NCBI GenBank assembly: GCA_010279815.1
Contig: QEOQ01000633.1
Location: 160,070 to 224,069 of the forward strand
Source: Brachionus plicatilis
Lineage: Eukaryota; Rotifera; Eurotatoria; Ploima; Brachionidae
Length of the DNA stretch: 64,000 bases
Reading direction: 5' to 3'
Shown: one piece after another, positions 52,364-63,936 of the stretch
How positions within the stretch are numbered: position 1 is the stretch's first letter
Layout: every line of letters starts with the position of its first letter
The notes under the pieces: generated by a model
The model's input: only the letters and a program-made list of their open reading frames with translations
Told to the model about the DNA's origin: nothing
Databases searched by the model: none
Program-made: the position numbers and the translations under genes

Positions 52364-53656
52364 TTAGCAAAATAAACATTTATGTGTGTAATTAATCGGA
52401 TAGAATGAGAACGATCCGTCTTTTCCAATTACTGGAGGAGCCCAGCAATTTTTCTTGTGTCCCCAAAAAGTTTCCAAATCATTTACTTGAGATTTTTTTA
52501 TTCCAAAAAAATTTTCTAAATTGAGCTTTATGCACATGTCACAAAATGTCTTGTATTGATTGTTGGTTTTTTTGATGTACTTTTTCCACTTGAAATAAGA
52601 ATTGTAGGCTGTTTTGTTCGACTCCAAGTAAAAAAGATAATCGACTAGTTGTTTTGGTGTCTTGAAATCAAGAGCATTTATGTAGGCTGAACGAGGAATG
52701 ACTTGATCGTACGGTCCATGGCCGTACACAACTGGCACAGTGTCAAATAAAACAGTGTCATACAATTTCTCAGTGATGTAATCTTTGCACATACTATTTT
52801 CAAAAGCAAGAAAAAAAAGATATTCTTTACTTAATTTTTCTCTGCACTTGTTGCTTAAAAATCTGTTCTCGTCAGGAATATTACAGCTTTTGCCACACTC
52901 ACCATAAATATCGATTCTTTCCGAATACTTTTGCATTTCATTGACATATTCGATTCTTTTCGAATGAGCTTTACAATTAGAAGCCAAAATAACAGCCAGT
53001 TTTGTTTTGCCTTGTGAAAAGTCTTTATTTTGGTCGAACTCTTCATTTAGTTGCCATTTGAATTCAATGTTGCTGTAGTAAAAAGGCGAATAGTCTGAAT
53101 CTTGGTTAAAAGTTGCCGTTAAATTGAACAAACCATTAAATTCTGGATGAAATTCTTTTGAATGAATCGGCGACTCAGTGATTAGAAAAACTAGTCTAGT
53201 TTTTTGTGGTCTATCCAAAGGTAATTTTGAATATTCACTCCTCATGTGAACTAGCACAAGATCACTTTCAGATAGACGAGACTTGTCCTTGGTAATTTCA
53301 CAGTTGGTAACTGGACATTTTCGCTGAATGAAAGGCTCATATTTTCCAAGACCATATTTGTAGTCTTTCCATGGTCCGTACTCGTTCCATAATAGAATAA
53401 GCTTGGGCTGACCTTGTGCCGAGTTTAAGCATTCAAAGTTTATTGAATCATTGAAAAAAGATGGTACAATTTTTGGATATATCTGACCATCTAGTTCTAC
53501 ATAGAATTGCTTAGCATCTTTCACTAAAGGAGAGCAGGTTAAATTAATTGGTAGAGCAGTCAATTGGTCGTCATGGGAAAGATTTTTTTTTACCGTGATA
53601 ATCAAAAATCCTGAGAAAAAAATTAGCCAAAATTTTATTCTGAGTTTTTGCCTCAT
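52364..53656 (-). CDS. GT10 alpha-1,3-fucosyltransferase
   Basis: Transfers fucose from GDP-fucose to glycan acceptors in the Golgi (family knowledge). Single frame of 430 codons from ATG 53,656. Short cytoplasmic N-terminus, then a signal anchor (FWLIFFSGFLIITV, residues 9-22), then a luminal part with several N-glycosylation sequons (NLTCS, NLTAT). The GT10 donor-binding signature is clear near residues 277-310: FFLAFENSMCKDYITEKLYD...TVPVVYG. It is preceded by VILASNCKAHSKRIEYVNEM and IDIYGECG, both typical of the family. Cys pairs near the C-terminus (CDMCIKL, CLFC). No intron. Length fits the family. The acceptor cannot be told from sequence. Confidence 0.93.
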   Translation of the reverse strand: MRQKLRIKFWLIFFSGFLIITVKKNLSHDDQLTALPINLTCSPLVKDAKQFYVELDGQIYPKIVPSFFNDSINFECLNSAQGQPKLILLWNEYGPWKDYKYGLGKYEPFIQRKCPVTNCEITKDKSRLSESDLVLVHMRSEYSKLPLDRPQKTRLVFLITESPIHSKEFHPEFNGLFNLTATFNQDSDYSPFYYSNIEFKWQLNEEFDQNKDFSQGKTKLAVILASNCKAHSKRIEYVNEMQKYSERIDIYGECGKSCNIPDENRFLSNKCREKLSKEYLFFLAFENSMCKDYITEKLYDTVLFDTVPVVYGHGPYDQVIPRSAYINALDFKTPKQLVDYLFYLESNKTAYNSYFKWKKYIKKTNNQYKTFCDMCIKLNLENFFGIKKSQVNDLETFWGHKKNCWAPPVIGKDGSFSFYPINYTHKCLFC

Positions 53657-55812
53657 ATTGAATTTATTTGAAAAATTTAATAATGATTCAAAACCGTTTT
53701 TACCAATATATAGGCATAATTTTTTTCAGTTTATATTGTTGCTTTGAGCGAATAAAATTACGATTTAGTACTTTAATTTCAAAAATTAAAATTATTCACA
53801 CTTTTTAGCTAAAATATTATTTTGATTGACAAACTATAATTTCTATTGCTATAGTTTACATTGGTTTGAAAGTATTCAAAGTCTTGGTTTGGAAAATTAT
53901 TAATTTCTATTAATAAATAATATTTAGAATATGTTTACCTAAAATGATTATTTTTTTATACCCAATTGTCATTGAAGAAAAAATTAAAAAATAAAACAAG
54001 TTTGAAGAAATTCAAATATTCACTTACAATTTTCGTCAATTTTTTAATTATGTTTCAACCTTCAATTAGTAAAACTCAACTAGAAATTGTTTTTGGAACT
54101 AAATTAACTTTTTTGTCAAAAAAATTTATTTATATTGTTAATTAACTCTTTTCAAATGGAATTTTTTAGTGAAAAACTCTTGCAAATAAAAAATCTTTTT
54201 TAGAAATTTAAATTTCCGAAAATTCTACAAAGCTTAATTTTGAAAATGAATTCGATAAAAGTAATTTTTCACGAACAGATACTTAAGAAAAAGCCAAAGA
54301 GTTAAGGTTAATAGTGATGGTGATTAAAAACAAATAAAAAGTATTTAAATTCATTTAAATGAAAATTATTCATTTAGAATGATAAAAAACGCATAAAATA
54401 AAGGATATTTTCAAAAAATGTAATATGCCTCAGACAATTTTTTTTATATATTCTTATAAATTTGAATGTGCTGAATATATATAGATTAGGTCAATATACT
54501 TGATTTTTTCATGCTTTATCAGTCAAAGTTTTAGCACATTTTAGCTGAGAATCTTTCTTTTTAATCTTTCATTTTTTAATAAAAAAGAAAAAGATACTTT
54601 TTTTTCCTGGAAAAAAATTTTCTTGTACAAATTTATTTGAGGAATCCGAAAATTAAAATAGCTACAAAAGTAAGAAAACTTGGTTACAATACAATTAATA
54701 TTACATACAAGGATAATTAACTGCCAAAAAAATTAGCATTTAGAAAAAATAATTTGAATATAAGTGAATAAATTTTCTGGTCAAAAGAAAATTATCTGAA
54801 GAAAAAATTTTGGGCGTTTTTATTTAATTCTTTTTATTTATTAAAATATATCGATTTAAATCAAAATGTCAAGTTGAAGTTTATGATCAATTTTCAATGA
54901 GAATGAGAAAAAAAAACATATAACTAATTTTATAAAAAGATAAATTACATATATTTAGAATCCAATTTTTAAAATACAATCTATTTAAAATTAAAGATAA
55001 AAGGAAAAATTTGATTTCTTTGCGCAAATAGACGAATTAACTTTTTCACGTAAATTTACAGGCATTTTAACACATTTTTTATCATTTAAATTGAAAATTT
55101 AAAATAAAAATTATTTTTTCTAAAAAACTTAAATATTTTTCAAACTGGAGGGTTTTAACTACTTCCAAATCTAAATTTTGTCTCATTTTAACTATTAAAG
55201 TTATTTTTTATATAATTTTTGTTTTATCTCTTTTTTGATTTTTTATAGTTTATTATTATTTTTCAAAAAAAAACACCACTTGGGTGATGAAAGTAAAAAA
55301 AAATCAAGTTACAAAGAAAAAAAAAAAAAAATAAATGCACAGAAGGACATTCTTTTGGACTAGAAAAAATCAAAAAGGATAAAAAGTACGTCTTTTCGAG
55401 ACTAAAGCTAAAATAAAATTTTTAAAAAGTACAAAAAGTACATTCTTTATGGGTAGATACTAATGTCAATTCTCAGGCGAGTTATGATAGAATAATGTCT
55501 CAAAAGAGAATGATAACATTGTGTCTAAAAATCTATGTTGAAAAGCATATAAGCTATATTTTTCCAAAAAATAAACTATTAATATAAAAAAAGCTTTAAT
55601 TTAAATTAAAAAATTTCTAAATTAAATTAAAAAATTGGAATTTTTTGTTGCCATTATAAAATTGAACATGATTATTTGAATGCAAATTTTTGCAATAAAA
55701 CTTTTGCATTTTAGAAATTTCAAAACGCATATAGTGCTAATGTAAATCTTCAACTAACAACTCATTTAATTAGAACAAAAAGAAGAGAAAATTTGTGTCA
55801 ACAAATTGTACC
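53657..55812. other. AT-rich intergenic, 2.2 kb
   Basis: Promoter regions of the divergent fucosyltransferase and CNOT9 genes must lie here. No specific motif, repeat pair or gene could be supported. 54,861-54,890 resembles the GTTGAAGTTTATGATC end of the foldback family at 61,980. Confidence 0.4.
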
Positions 55813-56802
55813 ATGTCATCAACTTTATCAACCGCCAACCAACAACAAAAGCCCATAGAGCTGGACAAAATCTACCAGTGGATCAGCGAGCTGTGCATGC
55901 CATCGACCAGAGAGAACGCGTTGCTCGAGCTGAGCCGGCAACGCGAATCAGTTCATGATCTAGCGCCCATGCTGTGGCATTCGTTTGGTTCCATAGCTGC
56001 TCTCCTGCAAGAAGTAATCAGCGTCTATCCAGCAATAAACCCACCAACACTAACTGCCCATCAGTCCAACCGAGTCTGCAACAGCTTGGCTCTTCTGCAA
56101 TGTGTCGCCTCTCATCCCGAAACTAGAAGTCTTTTTCTCCAAGCACACATACCAATCTTTTTGTACCCATTTTTGCACACAACCTTGAGCAAAACGCGGC
56201 CTTTCGAGTATCTCCGTTTGACTAGTTTGGGCGTGATTGGCGCACTGGTCAAAACAGACGAACAAGACGTGATCACTTTTCTTCTCAGTACGGAAATAAT
56301 TCCGCTTTGCTTGAAAATAATGGAACAAGGCAGCGAATTGTCTAAAACAGTGGCCACTTTTATTCTGCAAAAAATTCTCACTGACGACACCGGCTTGGCC
56401 TACATATGCCAAACTTATGAGCGCTTCTCTCACGTGGCCAAGGTCCTAGGCCTAATGGTGATCAACTTGTCCAAAGAGCCGTCAAGCCGCTTGCTGAAGC
56501 ATGTTGTCAGATGCTATCTTAGACTGTCGGATAATTCTAGGGCCAAGGAGGCGCTCAAGTCGTGCCTACCCGACCAGCTCAGAGATTCGACTTTTGCCGA
56601 GTGTCTCAAAGACGATGCAAGCACCAAAAAGTGGCTAGCTCAGCTGATCAAAAATTTGGAACCATTCACCCAGATCAATCCTGGTCAAAGTATCGGAATT
56701 GGCGGAAACCCGATGCAAGTTGGTCAACTACAACCAGCCATATCGCCTTCTGCCAATGTTCTAAGTCAATTTGCCGATCAAACATTTAACATGATTAAGT
56801 AG
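55813..56802 (+). CDS. CNOT9: CCR4-NOT complex subunit 9 (RCD1/CAF40)
   Basis: Armadillo-like scaffold subunit of the CCR4-NOT deadenylase complex that links it to RNA-binding partners such as GW182/TNRC6 proteins. 329 residues from ATG 55,813 (a GTG 18 bases upstream is in frame but not a credible start). Near-identical to animal orthologues along its core: [137 protein letters not shown]. The N- and C-terminal extensions are Gln/Ser-rich and divergent. No intron. GC content is markedly above its flanks, as expected for a conserved gene. Confidence 0.98.
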   Translation: MSSTLSTANQQQKPIELDKIYQWISELCMPSTRENALLELSRQRESVHDLAPMLWHSFGSIAALLQEVISVYPAINPPTLTAHQSNRVCNSLALLQCVASHPETRSLFLQAHIPIFLYPFLHTTLSKTRPFEYLRLTSLGVIGALVKTDEQDVITFLLSTEIIPLCLKIMEQGSELSKTVATFILQKILTDDTGLAYICQTYERFSHVAKVLGLMVINLSKEPSSRLLKHVVRCYLRLSDNSRAKEALKSCLPDQLRDSTFAECLKDDASTKKWLAQLIKNLEPFTQINPGQSIGIGGNPMQVGQLQPAISPSANVLSQFADQTFNMIK

Positions 56803-57021
56803 ACTCAAATATCACCTGCTACCATTATCTTTGATTATTATTTTTTTTATTTATTTTAATTTTTAAGTGTATATTTTGTAGCATTCGGAGCATGAGGAAA
56901 TTTTAAAACCTAGCAACTTATTTTTCGCTTGTGAATATCCTTATTTTGTCACCAAAAAAAAAGGGGAATTCAATTTTTATCTATTTCTCGTTTTTTTTTT
57001 CTTTTTTCGACCCTATCTGTA

Positions 57022-57027
57022 AATAAA
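57022..57027 (+). promoter_or_regulatory. Likely polyadenylation signal of CNOT9
   Basis: AATAAA about 220 bp after the CNOT9 stop. Confidence 0.5.
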
Positions 57028-57224
57028 GATTTGCTAACTAAATCAGTCATTTTTTGCTTAAACCCGTACCAACTTGTGTAGAAAAATATTTTATTTGATT
57101 TTTAGAAACAACATTTAAATAATTTACCTAAAAAAATTCTCTTTTAATTTTCGTTACCAAAAATTTTTTGCAAAGATAAATAAAAATTTCCAAATTAAAT
57201 AATTTTTTTTAGAGTTAATATTTA

Positions 57225-57716
57225 GGCATTGTGAATTTTAGTACAAAAAAAAAACAAAATATTAAAAATGCCAAAGCTTAAGTTGTGAAGGACCAAAATA
57301 TGTTCTGTAAATTGTAGCAACTGATACTACCTTTGAATCACCAATATACTGATCCTGCAAAGCTCTGCAATAAATGTACCAATTTCAGAAAATTATGGGA
57401 TATTAATAACATCCGACTCGACTTTAAGTGGTGGTACAGAGGATGTATCAGTTGCTTCAATTTATAAAACATGTTTTGGTCGGTTCGAATTAAAGCTCTG
57501 GCGTCTTTTATATTTTATTTTTGTTTTTTGTACTAAAATTCACAATGTTCTCAATTTTGCAGAATTTTGCAGAATTTTGCAGAATCAGTATATTGTTGGT
57601 ACAAACGATGTATCAGCTGCTACAATTTACAGAACATGTTTTGGTCCTTCTGGACTTAAGCTTTGGCATTTTTAATATTTTGTTTTTTTTTTTTTTGTAC
57701 TAAAATTCACAATGCC
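57225..57716. mobile_element. MITE, 492 bp, 9-bp TSD (GGCATTGTGAA family)
   Basis: Ends GGCATTGTGAATTTTAGTAC and its complement. TAATATTTA is duplicated exactly at 57,216-57,224 and 57,717-57,725. The right-arm sequence occurs twice (57,440-57,546 and 57,597-57,715), separated by an AATTTTGCAG triplet repeat, so the element contains an internal duplication or nested end. Outer TIR bases match the MITE at 47,542. Confidence 0.88.
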
Positions 57717-57725
57717 TAATATTTA

Positions 57726-58997
57726 AGCTTCATTTATTTTGATTAAACCTCGGTTTAAAAAAAATATTCAATCGTCAATTTAATGTATTATTCGTAAATT
57801 AAAAGTATTAGTTGTCGCAAAATTTAGTTAAAAGTCATCTCACAAAATCAAGTTAGAAAACGCATCAATCATTTATAAAAATTAAGAAATAAATTTTATT
57901 AACAATTTTCAAAATAGAAAATTAATCAATTTTTACTTTTACTTATAATTTTTTTGACTACTTTTTTATTTACTTTTCCCAAGATTGATGTGGCATAATT
58001 AATAAAGTTCTATATAATTTTAGAAAATTTTCTTTAATATTTTTTAGTTCTCTGTAATTTATTTATTTATTTGTTTATCTGTACCGAAGTTAATGCTCCT
58101 TAAGAATATAAAAAAAATTAAAATAAAGTTAATTAAGATAAAAAAAAGGATAGATTAAAAACGATATGTTGATATAATATTGATAATTGTCACTTAACCT
58201 TTTAAAATGAAAACTAATTTTTTAGATCACGATTAAAACATTGAATTGACATTTTTTCAGATTAAAGCATTTTTTCTAATGACTTTAATCAAAATAAATG
58301 ACGCATTAATATGCGGCCTTTTTTTATGCCTTGAGTAACCAAATCTAGTCAAATATTTTGGGAACAAAATTTAGGCGATTATAATTTTTAATCAAAAAAT
58401 AACACAAATTTAATCTTTTAAATTTTACGAATTTGTGTTATTTTTTGTTTAATAGGTAATTGAGATATAGTGTTGGATAAAAAAGGTAGTTGGTCGGACT
58501 GCAAGTTTATTAGGAAAAATAAAAATTACTTAATTTTTTTGAAAAAATAAATGGAAACTACTTTTTTCAAAATTTATTAGAAAATAATAAAAAATTCAAA
58601 AAATTGAGCTTTTTTTTGGCCTTTTCATTTTCACCAATTTTTACGTAAAATTACCAGAAATCCACGTGTCAAATTGGCACTGTAAGTGAATTATAATCTT
58701 GTGATTTTAATCAATCATACTTTAACATCCTTAACATGAAATTTTTTTTTTCGGCATTAGGTAAGGTCACATAACACAGAACGAAGGCAATGTGAAATTT
58801 TAGTACAGTACATGAAGTAAAAACTTTATAATTTTTTTTTAAATAATAAAAAATATATTGTTTGAAAAGTTCAAAATTAAATAAAATTTTGTTCATTTTA
58901 AAAATTATAATGTCACCATAGAAACTTAACTTTCAAAGTAATTAGTTTTAAAATAATTAAAAATAGAAATCGAAAATTTTGAATTAAATTGGATGAG
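57726..58997. other. AT-rich intergenic with a hairpin
   Basis: AAAAAATAACACAAATT near 58,395 pairs with AATTTGTGTTATTTTTT near 58,430 (foldback). GGCAATGTGAAATTTTAGTAC at about 58,782 resembles one end of the MITE at 57,225 without a partner. No gene supported. Confidence 0.45.
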
Positions 58998-60731
58998 ATG
59001 TTGTCGGCAAACTTTTTAAATTCATCTCCTTCAAGACAGTCTTCTGGACAGTAATTTTACAAAAAGTTAACTTTTTATCTGTTTTTTTTTAAACAAAATT
59101 TTTACATAGAACCGAAATTGAAATAGAATCAGAAAAAATTCCAATCATCGATGAAAAATCGATTGAATACCTAAAATCTATAATTAGAAATGATCTAAGA
59201 ATACTCGAGTTTGAAGACGATTTGAAAATTTTTTCCCTTTCCGGAAATGAAATCGGAAAATTTCATATTAGTGTTAAACCTTTAATATACAAAAACGAAA
59301 ACTGCTTCAATGTCAAAGCAAAAAGTTCAGGTCTGGTAGATGGTCTGCCGTGTGGCACCGAAGTAAACGCTTTTGTTAATCACAAACTGGAAACTATTGA
59401 CCAAGAGCAATTTGAATTTATAAAAGTATTTGAATAAAATATATTTTAGCAATTTTTTTGAATTATTTAATTTTAGCTTCCACAAGGCCAAATTGATCGC
59501 AAAATAATTATTAAACTTGATTCAAGAAGTGAATATTCAATTAATAGAACTGAGACTAATCAAAAGGAAACAAAGAAAATGGTTTATAAAATAAAGAAAA
59601 GTCTGATGAATGGATACATTTCTGAAAGTATATTTTTTTAAGCATTTGTGTTTATCGGTATTGTCAAATTCAAATACAAATTGAACAAAAATTCCTTCAT
59701 TTTTTGATAAATTAAAATTAAATTTGATAAAAAACATTAAAAAAATACTAATGTAAAAAAGGCAAAAATAAGAGATCAATAAGATTTAAATTGATTATTA
59801 ATCTGATTTACTTAAATAAAAAGAAAATAAAAATTTAGGTAAAAAAAGGATGTTGCAGTGCTTTTTAAATATTTTTTATTAAATTTAATTTTAATTTATC
59901 AAAAATATGAAGAATTTTTGTTTAATATGTATTTGAAATTCACAACGCCTGTTTATCTAAGTATTAATTTTGTTTAACTTTTTACATTTTTTTTCAGAAA
60001 TTTTTAATTTTTTTCTTTTAGGCTCAAACATTTTACTTCAGCGTTTAATGATTCAAAACAATGACATCCAACAAATAACGCTATTTACATTTGATTCCGA
60101 AATGAATCCATGCAGTGTTTCATATGTAATAGAAATAAATAAAAAACTTTGTTAAATTTATATTTTATTTCAAGAACCATTTGGATAATAGAACATTTCC
60201 TATTGAGGGAGAAGAAATTCCTATCATTGGCATTGAGCGTACAATTGATTATATCAGCGATGTTCCAGTGACTTGGCAAATTTATTTCAGTCCAGATGGG
60301 TAAATTATAAATTCACAAAAAATTAAAATAAGAAATTAAACTTGAATAAAAAAAGTCATATGATTAATCGAATTCAAATTGGGTATCCAGCAGTTTTCAA
60401 GACAGTAAAAAAGCCCAAGCCCATTGAAATAGATGAGTACTTAGATGAGATTAAGATTAAAAAAAAAGAAATTGATTGGGAAAAAGATATGCAAATGCGT
60501 TCTAATTATCTTGACAGAAAAGAGGAATTAAAAAATGAGTATGACCAATATTTGAATGATCATCCGGAGCTAAGACAAATGGCGAGCGATTATTTGCAAG
60601 CCATTTTAACAATCAAGCCTAGAGATGTTGTTTCATTCACAGCCAAACATTTTGCTACCTATTCTAAAAGAACTCGATCAAATCAATTGCTGCCAAGCTT
60701 AGAACAAGCAATTAATATACCAAAACAATAA
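58998..60731 (+). CDS. CATIP: Ciliogenesis-associated TTC17-interacting protein
   Basis: Orthologue of CATIP, which with TTC17 promotes actin polymerisation needed for cilium formation (family knowledge). Model: join(58998..59050, 59110..59425, 59477..59627, 60022..60125, 60175..60299, 60356..60731), giving 374 residues, close to the vertebrate length. All introns are GT-AG; four are 49-59 bp and the third is 394 bp because it contains a MITE. Conserved stretches: EEIPIIGIERTIDYISDVPV with YFSPDGHMINRIQIGYPA across the last intron; IDWEKDMQMRSNYLDRKEEL; HPELRQMASDYLQAILTIKP; RDVVSFTAKHFATY. ATG 58,998 begins MLSANFLNSSPSRQSSGQTE; an out-of-frame ATG lies five bases upstream. The stop overlaps an AATAAA at 60,729. 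Confidence 0.92.
59657..59949. mobile_element. MITE in CATIP intron 3, 293 bp, 8-bp TSD
   Basis: Ends GGTATTGTCAAATTCAAATA and complement of GGCGTTGTGAATTTCAAATA. TGTTTATC is duplicated at 59,649-59,656 and 59,950-59,957. Arms continue with CAAATTGAACAAAAATTC-like sequence. The element accounts for most of the intron's unusual length. Confidence 0.85.
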
Positions 60732-60956
60732 AATATATAAATGTTCAAATTGCTTTTTTATTTATAATAAACAAAATTAATTTTAAAGTCAATTTAGTAA
60801 ATTTTTTTTAAAGCGGATTCCATTAAAGATCTTCAGCTATTTAGACCAGCTTTGAAAGAGTTCAAATTTCAAAATTTCAAAATCCTCCTAAATAAAATAA
60901 TTGAAGGCTTTTTTTCCTCTCTTTTGAAAAAATATTTAAAATAATATTCAAAGGTA

Positions 60957-61322
60957 GGTATTGTGAAATTCAAATTCAAATTGAACAAAAATTCTTCCTT
61001 TTTTAATGAATTAATATTAAATTTAATGGATAATATTTAAAAAAAATGCTGCAACATAGAGCAACATACTTTGTTGCACCTTTATTGCCTAAAATATTTT
61101 TTGTGATGTAAAAATAGGCTAAAAATAAAGCATCTTAAAGACGTAAATATATTATTGATTTGATTTATTAAAAAAAGGAAATGAAAATTTTATTTTATCT
61201 TAAAAAAAAAGGATGTTGTACTAGCCGCAGTATTTTTTTTTAATATTATTTATAAGCTTTAATTTTAATTGATCTAGAAATGACGAATTTTTGTTCAATT
61301 TGTATTTGAAATTCACTACACC
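60957..61322. mobile_element. MITE, 366 bp, imperfect 9-bp TSD
   Basis: Same family as 59,657-59,949: ends GGTATTGTGAAATTCAAAT and complement of GGTGTAGTGAATTTCAAAT, with AACAAAAATTC following. Flanks TCAAAGGTA and TTAAAGGCA agree at 7 of 9 bases, so it is older. A GGATGTTG motif inside is shared with the intron copy. Confidence 0.75.
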
Positions 61323-61580
61323 TTAAAGGCAAATTGAAGTTCATGATCAAATGTAAATTAAAAATAAAATTTTTTAGATTTTGATATAAATAAAAAGGAA
61401 TTTTTTATCAATTTTTTAGTAACAGATGACTAGACTTTTTTAAACATGATTTGTTTAATCTTAAATTAGATAGAAAATTATATGGATTTTTATCAGAAGT
61501 AAAAATAAAATCTTAATCAATATTTTGAATATTAGCAATACAAAATTTAACTTTATTTCGCCGTAAAATATTTTAATTAG
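61323..61580. other. AT-rich; possible end of another foldback element
   Basis: 61,329 starts GGCAAATTGAAGTTCATGATC, similar to the ends of the MITE at 61,980; no partner end identified. Confidence 0.35.
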
Positions 61581-61650
61581 AACCGAAATCGAAATAGAAT
61601 CTGAAAAAATTCCAATCATCGATGAAAAATGAGTATGACCAATAATATTA
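61581..61650 (+). pseudogene. Chimeric CATIP fragment
   Basis: 61,581-61,630 copies the start of CATIP exon 2, including a preceding AG. It switches at an AAAAAT microhomology to exon 6 sequence (TGAGTATGACCAATA, compare 60,536-60,550). It lies 0.85 kb downstream of CATIP in the same orientation. A duplicated copy with a large internal deletion explains it. Confidence 0.75.
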
Positions 61651-61979
61651 TCAAAAAAGTATGTTTTTTTAATTTTTTAATATCTTTTTATTGTCTTTTT
61701 TTTAATATCTTAGATCACTAAATTCTGATTGAATGTCTTTTTTTAATACAGCTCTTTATATATGATTTTTGATAATTTTTGTATTTGATAAAAAAATTTA
61801 ATATGCTCGTACTTAATATTTTCATTTACCGATCTGAGAAAACTAGTAAATTTGAAATTCATTCAAAAAGGATCCCCATTCAAAGAAGCTTTATTTTTTA
61901 TTTTTTATTTTTTGGAAAAATCTCAAGCTTTAATGCCCAACTAAATTTAAAAATCTTTACTTTAAACGTGAGCCAAGAC

Positions 61980-62333
61980 GGCATCTTGAAGTTTAGGATC
62001 AAAAAAATCAGATCAAATAGTATTTTGTTTATAACTTTTGAATGGTACTTGATTAAGTCTCTCTGCAAAATGCTAAATAATGCAAAATACATGCTGAATA
62101 TTGTGTGAGGCTCTGCAAAAACTCTGCATTTTGCAGCAAAATGCACGCCATTAAAAAGTATTTAATTTGACTGCGCAATTTAAATGCAGATTTTTTGCAG
62201 AGCCTCACACAATATTCAGCATGTATTTTGCATTATTTAGCATTTTGCAGAGAGACTTAATCAAGTACCATTCAAAAGTTATAAACAAAATACTATTTGA
62301 TCTGATTTTTTTGATCCTAAACTTCAAGATGCC
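61980..62333. mobile_element. Foldback MITE, 354 bp, 9-bp TSD, near-identical arms
   Basis: Arms of about 143 bp (61,980-62,122 and 62,191-62,333) are identical by eye, starting GGCATCTTGAAGTTTAGGAT. AGCCAAGAC is duplicated exactly at 61,971-61,979 and 62,334-62,342. Arms contain GCAAAATGC-type repeats toward the centre. It is the youngest-looking short element here. The reading frames across each arm are artefacts of the repeat. Confidence 0.93.
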
Positions 62334-62343
62334 AGCCAAGACT

Positions 62344-62434
62344 CGAAACACAACTTTGACGCATGCGGTGTAAGTTAAGAATGTTTTAACATGGGCGAGA
62401 TGGTGTTTATTGCCTGCGTCAAAGTTGTGTTTCG
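62344..62434. repeat. Perfect 20-bp inverted repeat with 51-bp loop
   Basis: CGAAACACAACTTTGACGCA at 62,344-62,363 and its exact complement at 62,415-62,434, immediately right of the MITE at 61,980. The loop is GC-richer than the surroundings. Confidence 0.75.
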
Positions 62435-63349
62435 GTTTCCGAGGCTGCAATATCGAACGAGGGAATACGGTAGTATTTACGTTAATTTAAACAATATGAC
62501 AAAATGATAATTTTAGATTGAGACTTAATATTGATCAGCATCCAGCTTTCATTAAAAAAACTAAATTGGAAATATTAGCTCAAAAAATTTAATTTATATA
62601 AATTTTATTTTTTTTTGTCCTAAGTTTCACTGTGAACTGAATTCGATTGAAGGTCTTTGGTGTTAAATGAAGTATTATGAAATAAAATGATCTGCTCAAG
62701 ACTTTAATCATATGAAAACTCTTATTTTTGAATCCTTCGAAAAATTAAAAAGGACGAAATTAATTTTAAAATACGGAGAAGACTTTGGAGAAGTCTAATA
62801 TTATATGAGAGAGGTGGTTCATATCGAATGGTCCTACAGAAATATTTTGGCACAAAAGCGGATATAATACAACAAATAAAAATTAAAAATTTTCAATAAA
62901 ATCAATAGTAAAAATAAATTTTCTATAATTCATAGCTAGAATCTTATATTTTTCCCTATTATTTTGAGTCAAAAAGCTAAAAATATTTAAACAATCTGAA
63001 TATTATTTACTTTTTCTTTTAAAAGTTGAAAATTGCAGAAGAGTTGAAATTTTTTTCTCAAAAAGTGACTCCCTAACTTTGTTAATTTTAATGTGAGGAA
63101 TTCAACGCAAAATGAATTTTTACTCTATCTCATATACTTGAAAAGCCTTAGCGTTTTAAAGTTAAAAAAACAGTTAATTAATAAGAATTGAATATTCAGA
63201 GATTCAAAATATACAAGAAAAATCCAAAAAAGCCTTTTTTCAATCAAACTTGACTCGCTGAACACGAATTTGCTAAAAAAAATTTGGTCCAAAATGTTAT
63301 TCTTTGAAACCTTGATACAGGGTACCCTAACTTATAGGGGGTTTACAGT
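62435..63349. other. AT-rich intergenic, nothing recognised
   Basis: No supported gene or repeat pair. Confidence 0.4.
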
Positions 63350-63936
63350 GTTTAAAGTTAAACTGTATAATGGGTAAGATATCATTATTTTAGGTAGTTT
63401 TACGTCAAAAAATGTAAGCTTACATAATATTACATCATTTCTTGTATGTAAGAAAATGTAAGATAACATAATTTTTCGTAATTTTATGTAATATTGAACT
63501 AGTTTAGGTAAGTTTGGCCGAAAACGCTTATTGTTAAAAAAAATGAATTCTAGAGGAAAAAGTGGAAAATAAATATAAATTTTAATTTTAAAAGACAATT
63601 TTTGAAAAAAAACATTACACTTTATTCCTTTTTTTACATCATTTTACGTAAAATTACACAATTTAATTTAGTAATATGTAATTTTCTATCATATTTTTTA
63701 AGTAATGTAGATATTAGAAAAGTACCCATATTTTATTTGTCAAAAGATGATTTTAAAAATAACAAAAAACTTAATGCAATTAAAAATGATTGAAAAAGTG
63801 AAACAATAAATCTTTCGTTAAGAGTTTTTGTTTTTACATACAAGAAATGATGTAATATTTCTTGTATATTTTGTAAGCTTACAAAAAACTAAGTAAAATA
63901 ATGTAATCTTACTCATTATACAGTTTAACTTTAAAC
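63350..63936. mobile_element. Foldback MITE, about 587 bp
   Basis: Inverted arms of about 110 bp start GTTTAAAGTTAAACTGTATA and include GTAAGCTTAC and ATTACATCATTTCTTGTATG. The centre has many TTACGTAAAATTACA-like palindromes. The target duplication is not clear. Directly beyond, 63,940 begins GGCAAATTGAAGTTTAAGAT, the end of another family copy that runs off the window. Confidence 0.7.

Noticed and set aside
55795..55812. GTG 18 bases upstream of the CNOT9 ATG as a start
   Set aside because: Non-ATG starts are not expected in a nuclear gene; ATG 55,813 gives a normal N-terminus.
61779..62450. Three frames sharing the same peptide on both strands
   Set aside because: The shared peptide comes from the identical inverted arms of the MITE at 61,980-62,333.
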